Part shown: positions 46,578-56,524 of the stretch, piece after piece
Position numbering within the stretch: position 1 is the stretch's first letter
How the letters are laid out: every line of letters starts with the position of its first letter
From: Entonaema liquescens
Taxonomy: Eukaryota > Ascomycota > Sordariomycetes > Xylariales > Xylariaceae
Direction: 5' to 3'
Length of the DNA stretch: 64,000 nucleotides
Assembly: GCA_902805475.1 (NCBI GenBank)
Contig: CADCSX010000001.1
Span: 3,596,001 to 3,660,000, forward strand
Notes under the pieces: model-generated
What the model was told of the DNA's origin: nothing
The model's database searches: none
The model's input: the letters and a program-made list of their open reading frames with translations, nothing else
Position numbers and translations under genes: made by a program

Positions 46578-47319
46578 GCGTGTGGGTTATTTACCTAGTC
46601 TCAACTATTCAGCCCCTCTCCAAGCCTGTTTGGCTGACGATTTGCAAGAGCTGAAGTTAGGACAATAAGAGGATTTGGACTTTGCGGGGGTCGTGGCTTA
46701 GGCCACTAAATTGTCTGGCATATCCTTGGATCCAGGAAATAATGATGCGGTGAGACCTGGTAGTCTCATACCAAAAAAATAGTAAGCCACATTTCTGAAA
46801 TGAAGAAATGGTAGCCTGATCACATTAATATCATGACTACTAGACCATGAGATGATACTGTTTTTGTATTGTGTGATGTTTTTGACGCGTGACAAACTTG
46901 TTGCTATAACATTAAATTGCTTGCAAACAGTTTATCAGAGCGACAACTAGATTGTGAGTGTTTTGTTTAGTATGAGCTGTAAGTGTAAATATGTTATCCA
47001 ATGTGAAATGCGGTTCCTATGGATAAATCATAGGTAATTGTCGTTAAATAAAAAGGGGGGATGATTACCTAATTTTTAGTTTTCGGGGCAGCTGTTGGCA
47101 GTTGGCGGACACTATCTTATCTTCCTAGCTTCTAGACTGAACTCAATCGATTTGATCAGAAGCTTCTAACTTTCACTCCCATCACTACACACCTCCCTTA
47201 TACCAACTACCAAACATCAACAAATTTCCCGTTTAATCCACGCGCAAAGCCAAAATAATCCCAAAATCAGCAATTGTATACAATAGTTACCAAATAATCA
47301 ACGCACAAAGAATTACGAA
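46578..47319. other. intergenic (3' end of COT1, promoter of SF3A2)
   Basis: AT-rich, no ORF of note. The final 100 bases before 47320 are A/C-rich, as in many fungal leaders. Confidence 0.5.
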
Positions 47320-48051
47320 ATGGATTACCAAAACCGCGCCGGCTCCAAGTTCGGCGGCGGTGGTGTCGCCTCCCACAGCGCCACCAATGCCGACCGACGA
47401 GAACGTCTTCGCAAGCTCGCCCTCGAGACCATCGACCTGGACAAGGACCCGTATTTCTTCAAGAACCACGTCGGCTCGTTCGAATGCCGGCTCTGCCTGA
47501 CGGTGCACCAGAACGACGGGTCCTACCTCGCCCACACGCAGGGCAAGAAGCACCAGACCAACCTGGCGCGGCGCGCGGCGCGCGAGCAGAAGGAGGGCAA
47601 GGGCCAGGTCGACCCGAACACGGGGCTGCCGGTGGGCGTGGTGGGCGCGGGTTTCGGCGCGGGCATGGTGCGGCGGAACGTGGTGAAGATCGGGCGGCCG
47701 GGGTACAAGATCACGAAAGTACGAGACCAGGTCACGCGCCAGCAAGGCCTGCTGTTCCAGCTGCAGTACCCGGAGATCGCGCCGGACGTGACGCCCAAGG
47801 TGCGGTTCATGAGCGCGTTCGAGCAGCGCGTCGACGACCCGCCCGACAAGAACTTCCAGTACATGCTCGTCGCTGCGGAGCCCTACGAGACGTGCGGATT
47901 TAAGCTCCAGGCGCGCGAGATTGACCGCTCGGGGGACCGCTATTGGACTTGGTGGGATGCTGATCTTAAGGAGTTCTGGGTCCAGGTTATGTTCTTGACG
48001 GAGCGCGAGGAGAGGTATGTTGGCGTGCCGGGGTTGCCTGGCCGGAGGTGA
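47320..48051 (+). CDS. splicing factor 3a subunit 2 (SF3A66/Prp11), single exon
   Basis: This is one uninterrupted frame of 243 residues. MDYQNRAGSKFGGGGVASHS, then LALETIDLDKDPYFFKNHVG, is the invariant SF3A2 N-terminus. A matrin-type C2H2 zinc finger follows (C56, C59, H72, H78). RPGYKITKVRDQ, LLFQLQYPEI and the C-terminal YETCGFKLQAREID...YWTWWD...FWVQVMF complete the PRP11 fold. It is part of the SF3a complex of the U2 snRNP and needed for prespliceosome assembly. The coding sequence is strikingly GC-rich, with G/C at most third positions compared with neighbouring genes, and has no intron. Confidence 0.95.
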   Translation: MDYQNRAGSKFGGGGVASHSATNADRRERLRKLALETIDLDKDPYFFKNHVGSFECRLCLTVHQNDGSYLAHTQGKKHQTNLARRAAREQKEGKGQVDPNTGLPVGVVGAGFGAGMVRRNVVKIGRPGYKITKVRDQVTRQQGLLFQLQYPEIAPDVTPKVRFMSAFEQRVDDPPDKNFQYMLVAAEPYETCGFKLQAREIDRSGDRYWTWWDADLKEFWVQVMFLTEREERYVGVPGLPGRR

Positions 48052-48832
48052 TTGGGTGGTGTTGTGGTTTGAGGTTGGTTCTTATGGATGGATGTGGTAT
48101 ATGAGGTGAATACCCGGGTGATACGAAAGATTGGAAGAAAGAGACGTATGTAGTCCAGAGGATATAGTTAGGGGTGATAATCCAGCTTCGATGATAGCGT
48201 TCGCGGACACCACAGGCCTCGTTCTTAGAAGAGCGAGCATCCGACAAATTTGTTACCTGTCTGTGTAAGTGGATTATCGGAGGAGTCCCCTTGGGAGGAT
48301 ACGGGAAATGCAGTCACGTACTAATACGAAATAGGATTACAGAGACGTCTCCCGCGTCGTGTTTAAGGCATAGAAAATGGGTAACAGGCGGAGAATGATA
48401 TCATGTAGCATCAATATCAAGACATTACTTAATAGGATTGGGAATCCAATTGCAAGTTTCAGCCCAACTTGTATGCACTAATGGCTCTTGTGGAATTTAC
48501 GAGACTGCTCAGTGACCTATACAAGACAGGTACCTAACCTTAGGTGGGTACTTTACAAGAATCATATTTAATCCCGCCTCAATGCTTAATTTACAGCCTG
48601 GATACCGAAGTTCCGTTCGTGAGACGGTGTATTGTCTATCACCAATCAAGCTAGGGCGCTACCCTACCGATTTGGATAAGCTGTCACGAGGCAAACCAGA
48701 AGGTGAGGACACAACTTCCTTGTTCCGCAAGGAACTCTAACTAAGGTAGCTTTGAAGTCAGAGCTATACATACAAAACAGCTTCTTTGTCCTAAGAAGTC
48801 TTAAGTGAGACCCCTGACACTCATCTTACATT
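48052..48832. other. convergent intergenic region
   Basis: No gene seen. TACCTAACCTTAGGTGGGTAC-like short motifs lie at about 48528-48552. Confidence 0.45.
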
Positions 48833-49986
48833 CTAACCTTCTCGATCTGATCCAACAATATCATCTAGTTTTAAACCCCTTATTTGAGTAATATTCAGAG
48901 CGATCTTCTTGATATCGGATGCTAGCGAACAAGAGTGTGCCATTCTTAGAGTGGGAGACGTCCACTTGGGCATAGGGAACCGCCGGATCATCTTGATAGT
49001 TGATTCCACGCTATGTCCCGCATATGGGTAGTCCAAGTAACCCCATTGCTCGTTAATAATCCCTGCCTGGCACAAATATATAACTAGCGCACCCAACATG
49101 ATTGATGCGCATTCGAAGGTACACTTATCTTTGCGTTCACGTAGGTGGCTAAGAAGGGCATATAAGGAATTAAACATGCGACGTAGAGGCCTCTTTCTCT
49201 GCGCATCGAATGCAACTATGAATTGATCAGCCAGCTGTATGTATATAATTAAATGGGTTACTTACAAGCCGTTGACGTGATTGGCAAGCCCAATGTGGGC
49301 AGTTCCCCTTTGCACCGTTGCATGGCCATCTGTGTAGCCTTCTCGAATATATCCTTTTTCTTAAACACCTGGCCAATGAAGATCCATAAAACGACTTGCC
49401 TATTGAAAGTATGCGGAAGCTTAAAGATCTGGTGGCTTATCCATGCATCCGACCATGCCATAGCAGCCTCGTGACATTGGTAGTAATCAACGAGAACGGC
49501 AAACTTGGCGAGATCCTCAACCGGTATTAATTTGGGTAGTTCACTATTCCGGCCATGTAGAATACTCATTAAACGGAGCATTGCATTTTCATCCCAGTCG
49601 TAAGCGTCCAGGCGCCGACGACCATCAAAAGATGTTGTGATTGTTTCTTTCCAAGGTCCTTGTAGAAGGCGTCTGAAGTATTCAGAAGCTAGGCATAGAT
49701 GCTTTGACGAGACCAGAAACTTGACTTTGCATGTTGGGTCGAAGACTTCACCTGATACAGGTAATTCTTGTTCCTTCTCGGGATATGCTTCGGTTTGGGG
49801 TTCAAGATTCGCCTCTGGCGCATTGAAATCCTGAGATTCGGTAGTATCTTCTTTCGGAGGAGAGGGAGGAGCTTTCTTATACCATTCCGGATCCCAGACA
49901 GCGAATGGTGCGTTCGGGTTGTGAAGGGTGAGTAAAATATCTCCATCAGGGTCGAGCTTCCAAGGTGCCTCAATTAATTCCGTCAT
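48833..49986 (-). CDS. BTB/POZ domain protein, copy 1, 2 exons
   Basis: The exons are 49986-49266 and 49215-48833, with a 50-nt intron; 1104 nt, 367 residues. The ATG is followed by an N-terminal DPDGDILLTLHNPNAPFAVW segment, a Pro/Glu-rich linker and a BTB-like core (VKFLVSSKHLCLASEYFRRL). After the core comes a helical region with LAKFAVLVDYYQCHEAAMAW. The second exon gives FECASIMLGALVI and a C-terminal part without a known domain. Such fungal BTB proteins are a large accessory family, possibly adaptors for Cullin-3-type ubiquitin ligases, but no target can be inferred. It is the downstream member of a tandem pair, with the same orientation and intron position as copy 2. Confidence 0.8.
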
Positions 49987-50481
49987 GGTGTCGGGATTAG
50001 ATTCTTAGTGGAAAGTATGTTGCCTAAAGATACACAGGGGAAAAGAGGGAAGGTATTTTTTGATAGTGGTTGTTGTTGTTGTGTCAAATGAATACCTAGG
50101 TAAACTTTAGGAAATGTGAAGCTTGGACTAACCTAGCAACAGGTTCATGCCTCTTAGCAATCAACATTAGGTGCGGCAGGTAGGTAGGTACCTTAGACAG
50201 ATACTTCCCTAGGCAGGTACCTATTGAACGCAGTTGCCTACCTACATTAGGTACCTACCTAGGTACATATGCCACTTAATTATCACGTACCTGACAAAAA
50301 TATTAATATTGGAAGCGAGAATCCCGCAATGTCTTCAAGCATAAATTACAAAAACGCTCTCGTGGAATTATACAGAAAAAAAACCTGCAAAAATCCAGAT
50401 AGAACCCCTATTTAGGGAATTGCTTAGGTACGTAGGTATTTAATCTGAGATTAAGCTCAACTCAAGACCCCCTTTAGAGCA
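49987..50481. other. spacer between tandem BTB genes, with TAGGTA palindromes
   Basis: At 50170-50270 TAGGTA and TACCTA words are densely packed and partly palindromic, for example TACCTACCTAGGTAC around 50254-50268. No gene. It holds the 3' end of copy 2 and the promoter of copy 1. Confidence 0.6.
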
Positions 50482-51698
50482 TCAATTTGGTATTAAGTCC
50501 GGCCAATAAAAATTACTAGCATTCTTTTTCTTCTTGGTTTTCTTCATGGTTAATTTACGGATCATTTCTGATACAGTCCATCTAGAAACGATCAACTCAA
50601 GGCCCTCGACCGGGTCTTCTAAGATATAACCAAAAAAGGATAGAAGGCTGCAGCTATGGCCCGAATACCTATACTGTATCGAGTTGGTCCAAACTGGAGT
50701 CTTCAAATTTTGTACCATCGATATTGTCGACGAGATACTATACCCATGATAGGGGAGATCTGGTTTCAGATCAAAGATCTCGTTTTCATGCAGCCGTATA
50801 GTGAGTGCACCCAACAACATCGACGAACACTCGAACGAGCATCCCTCCTTTCGCTCGCGGAAGAGTTCAAGGAGATTGTATAGGCGGGTGAATACCTGAC
50901 CTATAAATTTCTCCCTCCCCTCGTTGATTTCATCTATCGGCCTAGTTAGTTCATCCCATAGACCTGGTGAGAATACTTACTAGCTACATCCAAGATCGGC
51001 AGTTCCAACGTTGGGAAGTACCCTCGGCAGCCTTCCAAGGCTACTTTTGTTGCCGTCTTAAACAATCCCTTCTTCCCAAATATCTTTGCGACGATAATCC
51101 ATAGGACAAGATCTCTGTTGAAAGTTGTGGAAATTGAGTTTTGTATGCCACTAACCCATATATCCGACCAGAGCATGACTGCTTCATGACATTGGTAATA
51201 GTCGACGAGGACAGCAATTTTGGCAAGTGTCTCAAGGGAGACTTTTTTAGGTACCTTGCGGTTCTGTCCATGGATGACTTGCATCAAGATTAACATAGAG
51301 TCTGCACTCCAGTCCTCGGCATCGACGTGGCGAATCTTGTCGGAATCTGTTGAGACTCCCTCTTTCCAGGGGCCAGAGAGGATACTTTTGAAATACTTAG
51401 AGGCTAGACTTAAGTGCTTCGACGAGAGCAAAAATTGAACTGAAGTTGTTGGGCCATTATGATTCGAAGTTATATCTTCGGGTTGCGAAGGTAACTCTTG
51501 CTCTTCTTCGGATTGAATGTTGGGTTCGGATTGGGAGTTATCATCTGGCGGAGGAGATAGAGGCTCAAGATTTGATTGATCTTGACTGGTAGGAGACACG
51601 GCCTTGTCATAGTCTTCATCCCAGACAGCGAAAGGTGAGTCGGGATTTTGAAGGGTAAGGAGAACGTCTCCTTCGGGGTCAAGTTCATGGCGTAACAT
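50482..51698 (-). CDS. BTB/POZ domain protein, copy 2, 2 exons
   Basis: The exons are 51698-50981 and 50933-50482, with a 47-nt intron (ACTAAC branch site); 1170 nt, 389 residues. It aligns with copy 1 throughout: LDPEGDVLLTLQNPDSPFAVW, a Pro/Ser/Glu-rich linker, VQFLLSSKHLSLASKYFKSI, LAKIAVLVDYYQCHEAVMLW, then FECSSMLLGALTI after the intron. The C-terminus is longer, with a Lys-rich patch (MKKTKKKKNAS). The donor (GTAAGT) and acceptor positions in the protein match those of copy 1, so the pair arose by tandem duplication. The copies have clearly diverged, but neither shows an inactivating change. Confidence 0.8.
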
Positions 51699-52272
51699 AT
51701 TCGAGATCTGTGCAAAGGCCTAAATAAGACCCTACAGCACTGCAAGTAGTCTAATACTACTAGGTATGGTCGAATTAATAAGTCCTAATATCATCCGTGT
51801 AGTAGATGCCTAGTCGCATTAGTTCCTATAAACTTCTGTAATATTTCCCATGTGAAAGCCTGATTTGAACCCAAACGATGTTACACGCATTTCGGCTGCC
51901 AGGTCGGCCCGTACAATGGCATATAATATCAGATGATATGTGATAGCTCCTAGAGAAGTCATTAGCCAATGAGCATTAGAATATTTTATGCAGTTGGAGA
52001 CTGAGTATTGTGAATCTGTAAAGCGACGCCTATCAAATTATAGCGAAGAACAGTATGACAATTCAATCTAGACTTTGAGCAAAGTTTTAATTATTCGGCA
52101 AGTTTTGACCGCCACCAACTTGAACTTCGACTATTCAAGATTCTCGACAATTCTATTCATACTGTTGTGACAGTTTCAAGTAGCTAGGCTATACCCTCAA
52201 ACTTCATAATATGTCCACGGTATATGTAAACCTCCTTCCCTCATGCAAGCCCTGTTCTCCAGGTCATGTTGG
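51699..52272. other. intergenic, no gene seen
   Basis: AT-rich spacer without an ORF of note; it is the promoter side of BTB copy 2. Confidence 0.45.
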
Positions 52273-52772
52273 TCAGGCCGGCGTCGCATGAAATGCGAGA
52301 ACTCCATCAACAGTAACCGGAGAGATGCGAAAATGCTCGCCACGGATATTCTCCGCCTCAAACCCATCGCCATCAGCTGTTATGCGCCGTACATTAGGGT
52401 GATGACAGAGATCGCCAAAAGCCATGCCACGGGAAGGGGTGGTTGACTCGTCCAGCACCACGGGCTTCCAGCAGTCCCATGTATAGCCGTCGGTTCCAAC
52501 AGAGGCCAGCCACAATGTTCCCAACACTGCCCCTCCAGCCGTTATCATGCCTCCTGCTGCCCCGTTGCCGCACCTAGAGTCGCTGCTGATCCTAGTGCGG
52601 CGCCCGTGACGCCAGTGGCCACTGCTCCAGAGGCCGCAACCACGGCGCCGGTCGCAGTACTTTGGATCACTGTAATCCCGGCGCCGGCACCCATAGTTGA
52701 CACCGCCTGAATAAAAGCGCAAGCGCTAATAGCAGGAGCGGCGGTCGGTCCGACAACAAGAGCAGTAACCAT
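52273..52772 (-). pseudogene. Ala/Gly-rich hydrophobic fungal protein, 1-nt frameshift
   Basis: The ATG at 52772 starts MVTALVVGPTAAPAISACAF, then a long Ala/Gly/Thr stretch (GAVVAASGAVATGVTGAALG) that looks membrane-inserting or glycine-zipper-like. The frame is lost at the G4 run (52560-52563 on the plus strand). The other frame then continues smoothly as MITAGGAVLGTLWLASVG, TWDCWKPVVLDES, GMAFGDL and ends ...GVLAFHATPA at 52273. Both halves resemble a fungal family I have seen but cannot name. The break is a single base in a homopolymer, so it may be a real mutation or a sequencing error. An additional upstream exon is possible. Confidence 0.5.
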
Positions 52773-53655
52773 TATGACAAGCCGACAGCTGTTTAAAGCC
52801 GTTGACTTTCGTGTAGGTATACACGTTCTTAACATGGCCAAGTCGGGATATAGCAGCGAGGTGAGACAAGTCGAGCCATATCTACGTCGACAACTGCAAA
52901 CGTTAACTACACGAGATCGTGATACTGGATGTCCTGACATATGTGCTCATCCACACATAATTCGCCTGCGATCTATTTGCTATGAGTAGGACATAATTAG
53001 GTGGTGGCCGTTTATGTATAGCTGCCCAACTCAGTAGTCCAATTGCATAGTGCCAATCATCAATATAGGTAGTGAACGAGGGGCAGTTCGAACGGTACGT
53101 ATTCTCTCGCGCCTGGGATTGCGCCAGCGCGTACTCCAGCACCAACCGTCTCGTAGCGGGTTTGAGGCTGCAGCATGCTTAGTGTCGGCTTCTTCAAGAC
53201 TGGCGAGACTGACCGACGGAACGCGGTCTTGTTCTTTACTACGGTGGCTACTTAGATCGTCGTGAAGCTGCTCGGGACAGCTTTGCGCGAGCAATTCAAG
53301 AAGCCAATCCCGCAACCCCTCACCGACGTGCCCGATCCGTAGTCGAGAGGTGTAAGTCGTCCAGATTGCTATGCCCTGAAAGCCTCTAGCTACCTCCTAC
53401 GCACCTAAGTTATCATATTATATTCAAGTGCAGCCAGTATTCAATTCAAATCATAGTAGTTTATATGAGAGTATTCCGACCTACATGAGAAGTAGTTCCG
53501 TAAGGCGTTTGGTTGTATGAGTAAGATAACGCATGAAAAACCGGACCTCCGAGGGCTGGCGGATATCCGAGCTCAAAAGTTTCTGCGTTTTGAAACTTAA
53601 TAAATGATTGTTGATGAGACACTACTCATAAGCTATTTGAAGCACCGATCGCATC
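52773..53655. other. intergenic, no supported gene
   Basis: Short minus-strand frames at 52903-53145 and 53031-53315 have no recognisable motif. They could be exons of something upstream of the frameshifted gene, but no joining model was convincing. Confidence 0.35.
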
Positions 53656-54508
53656 ATGAGAATATTATGTCTTCACGATGATGGCCACAATGGAAATATC
53701 TTAAAATCTGAGCTAGGTTCGTATTTATGCATCGTTATCGCCGTATTATATCTCACTAATTCGTACGGTAGCCCCTTTATTATCAAGCTTAGATAACTCA
53801 AACGGAGCCCTCTCATTTGAATTTGTAAACGGTCCTCTGCAATATCAAAACTTGCCGGAAGAAGACCGCCTACCCGGCGAGGCACATCGCTACAAGTTCT
53901 ACGAGGTAGAAGAAGTCGACGACATTCGCAAAGCCGGCGAGTGGTTGGCTACCAAGTTAGATAATGACGGACCTTACGATGGCGTCTTAGCAGTCTCTCA
54001 AGGTGCTGCTCTTGTTTCTAGCTTCCTTTTATACCGGCAGTGGTATGACCACGAATTACCACCCGCTTTCAAATTTGCCATTTTCATCAACGGATTTATC
54101 CCGCTTAAGATTCTGAAGGACCTGGGAGTGCCTGTCTCGAATGAGGCGGAAGGCGTAGTGGCGGAAGCAAAGCTGCAGCGAGACCGAGGACTTGGCCCTT
54201 TACTGTCTCATACAAATAAGGCGCGCCGGGCGGTATTTAACTCGGACGATTGTTTCGGATTAAATCTGAACAAGATTCCCCTTGAGCTGAAGATAAGAAT
54301 ACCAACTGTACACATATGGGGTGAGAATGACCCTTTATTCCCAACTTCAGTTCAACTCACGGGGCTCTGCGACCCATATATTAGAAAGATACAAATACAC
54401 AAAGGGTCCCACGAAGTGCCTCGCGATAAGGAGGGATTGTCGGAGTTGGTATCACTGATAGAATGGTGCACCCAGCGTGCGACGTGGCCTGGTCAAATGC
54501 AATTATAG
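53656..54508 (+). CDS. FSH1-family serine hydrolase, 2 exons
   Basis: The exons are 53656-53716 and 53793-54508, with a 76-nt intron; 777 nt, 258 residues, the usual FSH length. The short first exon gives MRILCLHDDGHNGNILKSEL, the standard start with the oxyanion His-Asp-Gly region. After the splice come FEFVNGPLQ, DGVLAVSQGAALV (nucleophile Ser), FAIFINGFIPL, then VHIWGENDPLF (Asp) and HKGSHEVPR (His). The catalytic triad is therefore complete. The donor GTTCGT is weak, but it is the only one that keeps the frame and homologous start. The family includes stand-alone esterases and thioesterase-like partners of secondary metabolism; no cluster genes are nearby. Confidence 0.85.
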
Positions 54509-55720
54509 AATTTTATTGATCGGAACTGGCTGGGATTATGACGAAATTGTAAAGAACACTTCTATAGCACTTTATGATCAATTTAGCGGAATAAGGCTGT
54601 CACGTACCCAAGACATCGTCGAACCTTCGTAGAATTTCCCCCTTTGACGCAATTTACTGCGTGGCATGTGATAGGGGTAATGACTGCCCCTGTCTTAGCC
54701 TAGATCGTCATCCGAGTTACCCCAACCCGGATGATCTCTTGACTTGGCGATCTTTTAAAAGTGTATACGGTCGAGATACTTCGACAGTATCCTGTTCTGT
54801 TGTGTATCTTTTGATGATTTTCTTTTCAACAATAAGTTTGAAGTTTCTATGAAATATTAAGCCTGAAGATACCGGGGTTTGTGTTGCATGGGAACTGGAG
54901 TCGCTTGCTCGTTATGGTTAGTACACCTGTTCGAACCCGTGTGCAACTCGTGATCTTCGACGATCTTTGAACGATAGATAAGAATTACACCACCAAGTAT
55001 CGAGCTCCTTACTTATAATACATATAACAATATGAAAGAAAAGATGAAAAGAAATAATATTGTACGTAAGAAGGATGGAACGAATGAACGGCACTATCTA
55101 AAGACGGTAAGTTATTGCGGGAGCGCCGAAGAAAGTGAAGACTCTCTTGATATGGAGTCAGCCAAATATTCCACAAGGTAGGGTTACTATCACACCCGAA
55201 GCGACGGCTAACTTTTTATTGCCGTCCACTCCGACGTCACGGCTCAATACTGCTTATTATCGGCCCCTACTTTTACAGTCCTACAGTTCCTTTTCGATGG
55301 TAAATGTTCTTGTCCATAAGACCTCGTACCAGACTTCTATCCCTTGGAGCGACCCCGGTTGAGGGATCAACGTCAGCAATGCCCCTTCAAGTCTTTATAA
55401 GGTTATATAATTATGTCAGCCACTACCAACGAAGTTTACCAGTGTGATGGGAATAGTACGTGAGACAGCATGAACCTATTCAAGGAGAGGCGATGACTAG
55501 ATGCAAATCATGTAACGGTGCATGACCCTTCGGTCAGGTGAGACAACTCGTAGGGCTCTCATCAATGGTACCAACTATAATATATATGCTATGATATATA
55601 AATAAGATCTCATAGTCCCCTAACTCCAGGATTCATATCCATATCACCTCGACAGCAACACACTACTGCTCATAGCTTGGGACGAAGAAAGAATATCTCT
55701 TGGCAAGAAGTCTCGGAACA
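54509..55720. other. intergenic; promoter of the SLATT-like gene
   Basis: No gene seen. A good TATA-like element (TATATAAATAAG, about 55593-55605) lies about 120 bases upstream of the ATG at 55721. Confidence 0.45.
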
Positions 55721-56524
55721 ATGTCTGATATCAAAGACGTTCACTCTCCTCTTCTCAGTCCGGGCTCGCGGACTTCAGTTCCTCAGATAAGCTCGCCCTT
55801 TGTGCCCAAGCCATCTAACGCCCCTGCCTCGTCTCATAAGCCAAGCATACCGAACCCAACACCAACCGACCCCGCGCCCATAAAAACGATTACCAATCTG
55901 TCTTGGGGAGCCCCGGCAGGTCTTGCCATCCGTGGACCGAACGACGAAAACCTTGTCATTTTTAGAAAGGCGTTGGGGATAAACTATGCCCGCGAGTCTA
56001 CCGAGAGCGGTACTCTCGAGGAGGGACGCAAATCCGCAGTGGGCATATATAAAACCGTAATCGAAACCCAGCGAAACAAGGGCATCCAGAACGCCCTTCT
56101 CACTGCATTCCTGTACCTCTGCTACTTCTCGCAGATCGTTATCGGCGCAGCCCTGACGGCCATGGGGCCGAACTCTGGGCGGTACGAAACTATCATTACC
56201 GTTCTTGGAGCTATTAATACCGTCCTGGCTGGTGTTCTTGCTCTGATCAAGGGATCTGGACAGCCACAGAGGCTGGAAAAGGACCGTGTAGGATTCAGGA
56301 GGCTGCAGGACTGGATCGAGGAGACGGAGGCTCTGCTTGCAGTTGGCGTGATAGGACGAAACAGAAAGGAGGTTGGCTTGTTGGTCGAGAGCGCCTTCAA
56401 GCGGTATAACGCAGCCAAGATGAGCGTCGAGAACAACAGTCCCGACTTCTACGTCAACCTGCCGGATTCGGGCGACGAGATGTCAGATACTACAGGAAAA
56501 CCATTACGACCCAACGGACCCTAA
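55721..56524 (+). CDS. SLATT-type two-transmembrane protein (fungal SMODS/SLOG-associating 2TM domain)
   Basis: The ATG at 55721 (MSDIKDVHSPLLSPG) gives 267 residues in one exon; an upstream in-frame TTG is not used. The first ~65 residues are Ser/Pro-rich and disordered. The SLATT-like core has a charged helix (GIYKTVIETQRNKGIQNALL), TM1 about 125-148 (LLTAFLYLCYFSQIVIGAAL) and TM2 about 155-178 (IITVLGAINTVLAGVLALIK). The characteristic GSGQPQRLEKDRVGFRRL and a helix with WIEETEALL follow. In bacteria SLATT proteins are predicted pore-forming effectors of nucleotide-triggered defence. The fungal version is a separate family with no assigned role that I know. It lies 1.6 kb upstream of a HeLo-NACHT gene in the same orientation. 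Confidence 0.8.
   Translation: MSDIKDVHSPLLSPGSRTSVPQISSPFVPKPSNAPASSHKPSIPNPTPTDPAPIKTITNLSWGAPAGLAIRGPNDENLVIFRKALGINYARESTESGTLEEGRKSAVGIYKTVIETQRNKGIQNALLTAFLYLCYFSQIVIGAALTAMGPNSGRYETIITVLGAINTVLAGVLALIKGSGQPQRLEKDRVGFRRLQDWIEETEALLAVGVIGRNRKEVGLLVESAFKRYNAAKMSVENNSPDFYVNLPDSGDEMSDTTGKPLRPNGP

Noticed and set aside
47287..47903. 152-, 139- and 113-codon ORFs overlapping SF3A2
   Set aside because: They are shadows caused by the GC-rich third positions of the SF3A2 coding sequence.
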